From contig JALVOR010000106.1 of assembly GCA_027026295.1 (NCBI GenBank), forward strand, positions 1 through 6,028: 6,028 bases of DNA, read 5' to 3'. Made by a program: the position numbers and the translations under genes. This DNA is from Anaerolineales bacterium (GTDB lineage: Bacteria; Chloroflexota; Anaerolineae; Anaerolineales; DRMV01). This document shows positions 5,615 through 6,028 of the stretch, piece after piece. The notes beneath the pieces were generated by a model. It made no database searches. It had not been told where the DNA came from and saw only the letters and a program-made list of their open reading frames with translations. Position 1 is the first letter of the stretch, and each line of letters begins with the position of its first letter.

Positions 5615-6028
5615 TCAGGTGTTTCGGCTGTGCAGCCAGGTTAGCAGGCGGTCGGTTTCCCAGGCGTTGATGACGTTTTCGGGGGAAGCCCAGCCGCGGC
5701 GGGCGGTGAGTACGCCGTAGAAGAGATTGTCGAAATCGGCGGGGCGATGGGCGTCGGTGTTGATGCTGACGGGAATGCCCCGGGCAATGGCCTGCTGTAC
5801 CAGGTGGTCGGGAAGGTCAAGACGGCGGGGGTGGGCGTTGATTTCCAGCGCCACGCCGTGCTCGGCGGCCGCGGCCAGCACGGCTTCCCAGTCCAGGTCG
5901 GCGCCAGGGCGGTGAGGCAGCAGCCGCCCCGAGGGGTGGCCGATGATGTCCACGTGCGGGTTGCGGATGGCGCTCAACAGGCGGGCGGTGATGCGCTCGC
6001 GCGGCTGGCGCAGCGAGGTGTGCAGGGA
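5615..6028 (-). CDS. polX: DNA polymerase X family, C-terminal PHP domain (partial)
   Basis: Only the last 137 residues lie in the window; the frame is open to the right edge, so the N-terminal polymerase part (family total about 570) is outside. The visible part is the PHP phosphoesterase domain, which in bacterial PolX gives metal-dependent 3'-5' exonuclease and related repair activities. Metal-ligand motifs are GHPSGR (H31 of this fragment), LEINAHPRRLDL (E62, H66) and NTDAHRP (D92, H94), followed by FYGVLTARRGW and the usual C-terminal helix ending LLTWL. All these motifs match PolX rather than free PHP phosphatases, although a stand-alone PHP protein cannot be fully excluded without the N-terminus. 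It is the first visible gene of the minus-strand unit and ends 13 bases before the GTPase ATG. Its expected role is base-excision or gap-filling repair in the cytoplasm. Confidence 0.88.
   Translation of the reverse strand, partial: SLHTSLRQPRERITARLLSAIRNPHVDIIGHPSGRLLPHRPGADLDWEAVLAAAAEHGVALEINAHPRRLDLPDHLVQQAIARGIPVSINTDAHRPADFDNLFYGVLTARRGWASPENVINAWETDRLLTWLHSRNT

Overview
The window looks like a piece of a GC-rich bacterial chromosome. The mix of genes suggests a member of the Chloroflexota, probably Anaerolineae-like: an exported SH3b protein with a Pro/Thr-rich stalk, a Flp-type mini-pilin with a PilD-like peptidase, a dynamin-like GTPase, a PHP-domain PolX, and short intergenic repeats. 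This assignment is inferred from gene content and style; there is no rRNA or marker gene to prove it. I see no tRNA, rRNA, CRISPR array or complete insertion sequence.

Left edge (1-502): an AT-richer stretch (40% G+C over 1-240 by direct count) carries the N-terminus of a small membrane protein on the minus strand that runs off the edge. A repeat-rich intergenic stretch follows, with a 9-bp perfect hairpin, a 115-bp element with terminal inverted repeats, and a 4 x 10-nt repeat that touches the stop codon of the next gene.

Left operon (503-2085, minus): a histidine-phosphatase gene followed by panE (ketopantoate 2-reductase, pantothenate/CoA synthesis). The two overlap by 130 bases, and the phosphatase seems to have lost its normal C-terminus at the junction.

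Divergent control region (2086-2236): two extended -10 promoters (TGTTATCAT on minus, TGTTATAAT on plus) lie 6 and 7 bases from their ATGs, with no Shine-Dalgarno, so both transcripts are probably leaderless. An 8-nt tandem repeat and a second copy of the ~10-nt repeat family sit between them.

Plus operon (2237-3603): a membrane-anchored SH3b-domain protein, then, 2 bases later, a PilD-type prepilin peptidase (A24 family) with both catalytic aspartates and a four-cysteine zinc site.

Right operon (3713-6028, minus): the C-terminus of DNA polymerase X (PHP phosphoesterase domain), then, 13 bases later, a 573-residue dynamin-like GTPase with a membrane hairpin, then, 38 bases later, a 42-residue Flp pilin. 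The pilin converges on the prepilin peptidase across a shared hairpin terminator (3651-3689). The peptidase is the obvious candidate to process the pilin, so the two convergent operons probably meet in one surface-appendage function, with the membrane-remodelling GTPase as an unexplained neighbour.
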